From: Gonatopus flavifemur
Taxonomy: Eukaryota; Arthropoda; Insecta; Hymenoptera; Dryinidae
Direction of reading: 5' to 3'
Length of the DNA: 64,000 nt
NCBI GenBank assembly: GCA_018340375.1
Contig: JAFFJZ010000014.1
Span: 186,001-250,000 of the forward strand
The number at the start of each line of letters is the position of its first letter. The stretch's first letter is position 1. The position numbers were made by a program, and so were the translations under genes. Positions 57,955 through 64,000 of this stretch are shown in pieces. The notes under the pieces were generated by a model. It searched no databases. It was not told where the DNA came from and was given only the letters and a program-made list of their open reading frames with translations.

Positions 57955-58146
57955 TGTTACGATGGAGCGCGCGAGCGCCACCTATAAGCATGATCAGTGG
58001 CAGTTGCCACCCAGTAGTCAGTTGACGCCTAGAAGCCTACATAGGAGGACGCACTCGTACACGCTCCAACGTACTGGACCTTGATATGTAAACGTAATCC
58101 GTATTATACCTTCATTCTCTCGTTCCCGGTATCAACTAATATAACA
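57955..58146 (+). repeat. Gypsy 3' LTR
   Basis: 192 bp, same ends as the 5' LTR. Preceded by the purine tract GAAAAGGAAAGGA (57942-57954). Followed by the GAATT duplication. Confidence 0.9.
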
Positions 58147-58151
58147 GAATT

Positions 58152-58271
58152 TGAATCGCCAGAATCGTTGGAATCAGGGATGAAACTCCCACTATACGTA
58201 CCAGTCCCATTCTCTTCAATTTCAATGAGATTGTCTTCAACAACTTTCTTTTCCTTTCGTTGAGATGACAT
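58152..58271 (-). pseudogene. piggyBac transposase N-terminus
   Basis: The ATG at 58271-58269 starts MSSQRKEKKVVEDNLIEIEE, followed by an Asp/Ser-rich stretch (SNDSGDSNS) typical of the acidic piggyBac N-terminus. The frame is interrupted by the gypsy GAATT duplication, and Ser/Glu-rich coding resumes at 45480 downward. Confidence 0.75.
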
Positions 58272-58319
58272 TTCGACCGTAATACTCGAAATTCTTAACA
58301 AAACAAATAAAATCACTAT

Positions 58320-58903
58320 TACAGTTATATGAACGAGCTACAATTTTTAATTTTCTATACCGACGGAATCGGAAGATTTGAAAAGTTACCTCGGAGGGTA
58401 GAAAAAATTATTCGTCGCGTACCTGGTGGAGATTGTTGAATCTATTTTTATACTGATTATATGTTTGGCCATATATGAGAAACGAAAAAACCGGAGGCAA
58501 ACAAGGGAAGTTTTCTTTAGTCCCAAATTTCCTCCATTAGATTCTAACCACTCCAGATTTATTATGGATGAATAGAATCTAAAATGGATGCAAAAAGTTT
58601 ATTAGTAAAACAAAATTCGATTCTTAGTGAGAATTCGGTATTATTCTGAGTTTATTATAATCGATTATGAGAAAATAATTTTACAGTCATGATCAGAGAT
58701 AGGAGGGGATTTCTCTTGTATGCCTCCGGTTTCTTTGTGTCTCATACATAGCCAAACATATGATCAGTATGAAAATTGATTCAACAATCTTCACCAGATA
58801 CGCGACAAATAATTTTTCCCACCCTCCGAGGTAACTTTTCAAATCTTCCGATCTCGTCGGTATAGGAAATTGGAAATTGTAGCTCGTTTATATAACTGTT
58901 ATA
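58320..58903. repeat. Head-to-head palindrome at the piggyBac 5' side
   Basis: 58320-58510 and 58720-58903 are inverted copies (anchors TTGAAAAGTTACCTCGGAGG and its complement; AAACCGGAGGC and its complement), around a 210-bp unpaired centre. The left copy is the leader of the transposase at 58271. The right copy leads directly into the inverted transposase 3' end. Confidence 0.8.
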
Positions 58904-60317
58904 GTGCTCATTGTAGCAATTTGCGGTCGTGTATATCTGGAAAAAAATGGACTTGTGCCGTTTTTTGCGAATTGATACAATCATCCATCACCAACGCCAC
59001 TGTTCTCCGAAACTTGGTGAATGATGGTGAAATTGGGATCAAACAGATGGCATTAGATATTGCACAATGCTCCCTCGCTGAAAGCAAAAAACAAAAATTT
59101 CACGAGAGTATTATCGCCGTTTGCAAAACACAATGTGAGAATTTCCAACAATGTAGCACAAGAACTCAGAAAATGTGTGGACCATGCAATGTTTATTCAT
59201 GTCCAACTTGCTTTGCAATTTTTCATAATTGAAAAAAAGTGAAAATATGGAAATGAGAATGAACGATCCAAGGAATTGTTACAAATTTTGAACGAAAAAT
59301 TTGATAAATGAGCATAAAAGACTATACAAAAATATTGAAAGAAAAATACGATGAAATTTCAAAAATACAAAGGAAAGCAAAAAAAATTATAAAAATACAA
59401 AAAAAAAACAAGAAAATTGAAAAATACAAAGGAAGAGATTCTCTGAAGTGCGTTCACCTCCCCGTGGTGAGAGTTTAGCAACGATAATATTATTTGTCGG
59501 CTGAGAAACGTGTTCTATGTATATTCGGTGAAAATAGATTTTCTGAACAATTTTGCAATTTTACAATGAATACATTGTTCAAACAATATAAGTTCGCGAA
59601 AATAACGTTGGATTCGTGATCAGCGATCCTTAAAACCCCCGAGTAAACGTTTTCACCTCATTTTGATGGATTTTTCAAACGAATTGTGCGGACAAATTAT
59701 CTAAACAATCCAATTTCGCACACATAACGTTGGATTCGTGATCAGCGACCCTGAAAACTCCCGAGTGAACGTTTTCACCTCATTTTGATGGATTTTTCAA
59801 ACAAATTGTTCAAACAAATTATTTAAACAATTCAATTTTGCACAAATAAGGATGGATTCGTGATCAGCGACCTTGAAAACCCCCGGGTGAACGTTTCCAC
59901 CTCATTTTGATGGATTTTTCTCCTCAATTTATGGACTAAGTAGAAATCCGATAATTTTGCAACCTAATTAACGCTGCCGTCGACAGCGCCATCTGCGATT
60001 CGCCTCGAAAATACATGGATCTCATAGTTCTTGGTCCATGGACGCGAAAAATTCACTTCACGGGGTTCCAAGAGCGCGTTTTTCAATTATTAACATTGAG
60101 TAAAAAATATTTTCCACTGAAAATTCAGATTTTTTTGTCAATAAATTGTTTATAACAATTCAGGCCTTCACTTGATCGAAAAAATCTCACCAGTATCGGA
60201 AATAGGATGAAATTATGCACAAAATAGCTCCATCCCGATTTTTTTGGACACCTTCAAGATCATGAACTCTATTGCCGATGAACTGGTCCAAAAAGTGTCC
60301 GTCCCGGCGGTAACGGT
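58904..60317 (+). pseudogene. Inverted piggyBac 3' part: transposase C-terminus plus terminal repeats
   Basis: On the plus strand SNLRSCISGKKWTCAVF, then a continuation to 59232, repeats the C-terminal 110 codons of the minus-strand transposase with substitutions and one frameshift near 59095. It is followed by A-rich sequence and three 121-122 bp repeats (59640, 59761, 59884) to the right TTAA. The N-terminus and both proximal catalytic Asp regions are missing in this orientation. It is a partner end, not a second gene. Confidence 0.8.
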
Positions 60318-60321
60318 TTAA

Positions 60322-61689
60322 GAAACACCGTGTTCTCTTCCCTTAGGATTGCGGAGCACCAATCTTATAATGATAGATTGATGGGTGCCACCGACTCTCG
60401 TACGCTCCGGAGAGAATTTTGTGACTCAAGAACGATTGAACCACTTGATCGCGGATAATTTTGGCGTGAATCAGCTTAGTTCACATTTTTGCGTTGGCTT
60501 CCATCCTGCCTGTTCTCCACCACTTATTTTCGACCGAAGTCTTGGCTACAGTGACAATCTTTCCTCTTTCCCTTACTCGACCGGTGATGATCTGCGGCAC
60601 TTCTACCACTTTCACAGCTCAAATACTATCCCTCGTGATGAGTTATCTGGTCATTCCCTCAACCTGATCACCCCGTCCATTTCTCCATTCCTACACACAC
60701 TATTCAACTCCTCTCTCATGCAGTCCATCTTTTCTTCAGCCTGAAAACGTTCATCCATCACATCAATTCCCAAAATAAGGACTCCACAATCTCCACGTGA
60801 TTTTCCCCTTATTCCTATATCCTGCGAGTCATCGGAAATACTTCAAAAGATTGTCCAGCGGTACATTTATGATTTCTTGAGTAGGAACCTCCTAACTCAC
60901 CCTTATCAGTCAGGTTTCATACGTCATCACTCCACTCAAAGTGCCTTCTCAAAATTAAGCGATGATGTCCGTGAAGCGACTGATAAGCATACAATTCCCT
61001 TGTTAGTGGGGGTCGATCTCTCTAGAGCTTTTGACACCGTCGAACACCCGCTGCTCATACGAACACTCGCTTCTTGCAACAGATCAACGTATTGGAATGG
61101 TTCTGGTCCTACCCATATCACCGCACGCAAGCTGTTAGAGGCCCTAGAAGTTGTTCAGAATGAATTCCTGTCATGTCTGGTGTACCTCAAGGCTCTCGCC
61201 TGGGCCCCCTCTCATTAGCATTGGATGCTACCGATATGGATTTGATCATACATCACTGTGAATTCTTGAAATTTTCAGATGATTCCCATCTTCATCTGCA
61301 TACTCCATCGTTGCTCATAGAGGAGTGAGTCACCAAACTAAATGGAGATATACGAAGAACCGTTAACTGGTGCGCTACCAACAACCTGATTTCGAATCCT
61401 ATAGAAACCAATTGTATGGTCCTTGGTTCGCCAGGTTATTTCAAAGGTATTCCCCCTCGTCGCATACCAGATATCAAACTCCAGGGTATTCCTATAAATC
61501 TGGTCTCATCGCTCAAATCGCTTGGGGTTATTCTAACACCTCCGCTCAATTGGAATGAGCATGTCACGTCGGTTTGTAGAGAAGTTTCTTGCGCGCTTCA
61601 TCAATTACATCTTGACGGTGACACATTTTCTATCCAAATGACGACTGAATTGATTTGAACGCCAATTATTCTCCACCTCGATCATTGTT
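60322..61689 (+). pseudogene. CR1-like LINE fragment (RT), right part of interrupted copy
   Basis: Continues 42907. FGVNQLSSHFCVGFHPACSP near 60460, the LTHPYQSGFIRHHSTQSAF block near 60895, VGVDLSRAFDTVEHPLLIR near 61010, and FLKFSDDSHLHL near 61268, where the catalytic FADD has become FSDD. NLVSSLKSLGVILTPPLNW near 61497 and LDHCYR at the cut end complete it. This copy keeps the 110-codon region (LITPSISPFLHTLFNSSLMQ onward) that copy 1 lacks. Several stops and frameshifts. It ends abruptly at a mariner terminus. Confidence 0.85.
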
Positions 61690-61925
61690 ACAGGTTGGTT
61701 GAGAAGTTCCTGCGCTGACCAAGAGATAGCACTGCTAGCTCAAAACTTGTTTCTTCTCAAGTTGGTATATCTGTCCTGAGAACACATGCAAAGTTACGAG
61801 TCATTCTGTCAATTCATTCTTTGTTTACAAGCCATTTGAAGTTGACGTGTCATTGATTTTTCTTGATATGGAAAAAATTGAATATCGTGCAGTCATTAGA
61901 TTCTTTGTTTTGAAGGGTTTAACCT
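61690..61925 (+). mobile_element. Mariner 5' end (TIR, leader and first ~20 codons)
   Basis: AGGTTGGTTGAGAAGTTCCT is a typical mariner terminal repeat. After 175 bp the ATG at 61869 opens MEKIEYRAVIRFFVLKGLTS, the conserved mariner transposase start. Similarity ends near 61925. Confidence 0.8.
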
Positions 61926-62130
61926 CCAGAGGACGGGAAATTTCCAGTACAAATCGACCTCTTTAAAATCGTGTATTTGATGCATAAATCAAATATATAA
62001 CTCACGACCAACCTCCGACCAAACAGGTGGTCCCTTTTGGGACCAGTCCCGTCCGGAAGAGAAAGGTCAATGCAAAAAAATGTGTGAAATGATTTTTGGG
62101 TGTTTTTCATCATAATTCTTTCCGCTGAAA
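61926..62130. other. Short palindrome-rich segment
   Basis: GGTCCCTTTTGGGACC (near 62029) and GAGGACGGG / CCCGTCCGG inverted blocks follow a TTAA at 61919-61922. Could be a decayed piggyBac-type end; weak. Confidence 0.35.
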
Positions 62131-63400
62131 ACGAAGAAAATCGTGGGAAAAATCCAGGATGCGTCCTTGAAAGAGGTCGATCCAAGGTCGATCAAAGGTC
62201 GAATTTGTTTTTTCTCCATATATTGAACTAAAACTGTGCATATCTATGTTTTTTGATATCCTGAATACGGAAAAAATGGTGGAAAAAATCGAAGATGCGT
62301 CCTTGACCTTGAAAACGGTCGATCCAAGGTCAATTCAAGGTCAAATTTTTTTTCCCTCATATATTGTACACAAACTGTGCATATCTACGTTTGTTGATGT
62401 CCTGAGTTCAAGAAAAATGGTGAAAAAAAAATCCAGGATGCGTCCTTGACATTGAAAAAGGTCGATCCAAGGTCGAATTTGTTTTTTCCCCATATATTGA
62501 ACTCAAACTGTGCATATCTACGTTTTTTGATGTGCTGAGTGCAGAAAAAATGGTGGAAAAAATCAGAGATGCGTCCTTGACCTTGAAAAAGGTCGATCCG
62601 AAGTCAATTCAAGGTCAAATTCTTTTTCCCCCATATATTGAACACAAACTGTGCATATCTAGGTTCTTGGATGTGCTGAGTACAAAAAAAATGGTAAAAA
62701 AAAATCCACGATGCATCCTTGACCTTGAAAAGGGTCGATCCAAGGTCGATCCAAGGTCGAATTTGTTTTTTCTCCATATATTGAACTCAAACTGTGCATA
62801 TCTACGTTTTTTGATGTGCTGAGTAGGAAAAAAATGGTGGAAAAAATCAAGGATGCGTCCTTGACCTTGGAAAAAGTCGATCCAAGGTCGAATTTGTTTC
62901 TTCCCCATTCATTGAACTCAAACTGTGCATATCTACGTTCTTTGATGTGCTGAGTCAGGAAAGAATGGTGGAAAAGATCAAAGATGCGTCCTTGACCTTG
63001 AAAAAGGTCGATTCAAGTTCGAAGTTTATTTTCTTCATATATTCAACTCAAATTGTGTACATCGACGTTTATTGATTCGTCGAGTACGAGAATAATGATG
63101 AAAAAGATCCTGGATGCAGCCTTGACCTTGTAAAAGGTCAATTCAAGGCCGAGGTCCTTTTTTTCTTATATTAAACTCGCATTTTGTGTACGTAGTTTTT
63201 TTGAAATACTGAGTACGAGAAAAATTAGGGAAAAAATCCTGAGAGCGTCCTTGACCTTGAAAAAGGTAATTCCAAGATCCAATTCATTTATTTATTCCAT
63301 ATTTTGAACTCTCACCTCTTACATCTATGTTTCTTGATGTGCTGAGTGAGGAAAAAATTGTGAAAAATCCTGGAGGTATTATTGATTCTACATGAAAACA
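62131..63400. repeat. Tandem satellite, about nine units of 128-143 bp
   Basis: AACTGTGCATATCTACGTTT-type blocks mark units near 62234, 62377, 62512, 62655, 62796, 62929, 63057, 63185 and 63313. Each unit also has GATGCGTCCTTGACCTTGAA and AAGGTCGATCCAAGGTC. The right-hand units are the most diverged. Frames reading through it are artefacts. Confidence 0.9.
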
Positions 63401-63610
63401 CTTCGAGGTGGAATATTGTTCCCCTCATTTCGACTCAAGACATCTTGAAGTTCGTTGAGGATCTGGGTACGACAAAAACAGTACAAAATTCGGAGAATAT
63501 ATTTCAGCTCTAGATACAGTTTATCAAGAAATCAAAGCAATTATATGACTGTTCGCTCTCAGCATGACCCAGGACCAGCGGCGTGGACGCGACGAAAATT
63601 TCATCCCTTT

Positions 63611-63929
63611 GGGGTGCTTGTTTTTCGTGAGTCCCCTTGCCTCTCACGTTGGGGTGCTTGATTCACGTGAGCCCTTGCCTCTCACGTCGGGGTGCTTCAT
63701 CACCGTGAGTCCCCTTGCCTCTCACGTCGGGGTGCTTCATTACCGTGAGTCCCCTTGCCTCTCACGTCGGGGTGCTTCATTACCGTGAGTCCCCTTGCCT
63801 CTCACGCCGGGGTGCTTCATTACCGTGAGTCCCCTTGCCTCTCACGTCGGGGTGCTTTATGACCGTGAGTCCCCCTTGCCTCTCACATTGGGGTGCTTCA
63901 TCACCGTAAGTCCCCTTGCCCCTCATGTG
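63611..63929. repeat. 40-bp tandem satellite, eight units
   Basis: Units start GGGGTGCTTC at 63611, 63651, 63689, 63729, 63769, 63809, 63849 and 63890. Each has CGTGAG...CTCACG, a 6-bp inverted pair around TCCCCTTGCCT. Near-identical central units point to recent expansion. Confidence 0.9.
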
Positions 63930-64000
63930 ATCTTGAATCAATCAATCTCATGGCAATGTCACTTTAGTGTGGTACTCTTCAAAGCATGGCGTTGTGCATA

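Larger units (their letters stand above)
45486..58146 (+). mobile_element. Gypsy-type LTR retrotransposon, with two LINE insertions inside
   Basis: 192-bp LTRs (45486-45677, 57955-58146), TG...CA ends and a GAATT target duplication (45481-45485, 58147-58151) define a complete insertion. The gene order gag-PR-RT-RH-IN is that of Metaviridae. No env frame was seen between the integrase C-terminus (57912) and the 3' LTR. A purine tract (57942-57954) precedes the 3' LTR. Removing the RTE-like (2.26 kb) and R1-clade (5.74 kb plus duplication) insertions leaves about 4.6 kb. Confidence 0.9.
42912..60317. mobile_element. piggyBac composite with long inverted ends, holding a gypsy element
   Basis: TTAA (42908-42911 and 60318-60321) flanks both ends, and the interrupted LINE aligns across with a single copy of it, as expected for piggyBac. 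Terminal 25 bp: CCCATTACCACCGGGACGGA at left, and its complement ending GGCGGTAACGGT at right. Inverted similarity extends about 1.4 kb inward on both sides and includes the last 110 or so transposase codons. Excluding the gypsy insertion (12.7 kb) the element is about 4.7 kb. Confidence 0.85.

Noticed and set aside
61919..62060. Left end of a second piggyBac element starting at TTAA
   Set aside because: Only TTAACC plus small palindromes were seen, with no partner end or transposase; kept as a weak note.
63611..63929. CRISPR array with 40-bp period
   Set aside because: There are no unique spacers; the full 40 bp repeats.

Overview
The window looks like a transposon graveyard from an animal genome, most likely an insect. 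Every coding segment I could assign belongs to a transposable element. I found no convincing host gene, tRNA, rRNA or CRISPR array. The element mix (Transib, piggyBac, mariner, a gypsy-type LTR element, and RTE-like, CR1-like, Jockey-like and R1-clade LINEs) fits arthropods. The purine-rich LINE at 25.8-33.6 kb resembles families I recall from ants and parasitoid wasps, so Hymenoptera is my best guess. That is recollection, not a search result. Background DNA is AT-rich; one LINE (51.5-57.3 kb) is clearly GC-rich.

Layout. 0.1-2.1 kb: a Transib (RAG1-related) transposase broken by only two in-frame stops. 3.2-4.5, 7.2-8.6, 11.6-14.6 and 38.0-40.9 kb: palindromic DNA elements that start CAGGG, end CCCTG, sit at TA dinucleotides and have long inverted arms. 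One carries a mariner-like transposase scrap. 8.6-10.8, 23.8-25.8, 39.0-39.5 and 46.0-48.3 kb: four 5'-truncated copies of one RTE-like LINE. 15.3-18.8 kb: a CR1-like LINE, next to an array of nine hairpin-forming repeats (18.9-19.4 kb). 20.9-21.4 kb: an orphan LINE ORF1 C-terminal domain. 22.4-23.2 kb: two direct plus two inverted units carrying a hammerhead-ribozyme-like core. 25.8-33.6 kb: a purine-rich LINE split by a second CR1-like copy. 35.3-41.7 kb: a Jockey-like LINE whose endonuclease is split by a CAGGG element.

42.9-60.3 kb is a four-layer nest. A CR1-like LINE fragment is split at TTAA by a piggyBac composite. The piggyBac transposase is split by a gypsy-type LTR element with 192-bp LTRs and a GAATT target duplication. 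The gypsy gag region contains an inverted RTE-like LINE, and its integrase contains a nearly full-length R1-clade LINE with a 14-bp target duplication and poly-A tail. From 61.7 kb onward there is a mariner 5' end and two tandem satellites, one of about 140 bp and one of 40 bp.

The genes do not work together as a pathway. The order of events can still be read from the junctions: CR1-like LINE, then piggyBac, then gypsy, then the RTE-like and R1-clade insertions. The most interesting unexplained signals are RNA-structural: the covarying hairpin array, the hammerhead-like core, and hairpins at the 3' ends of three LINE families. In one family the stop codon lies in the hairpin loop.
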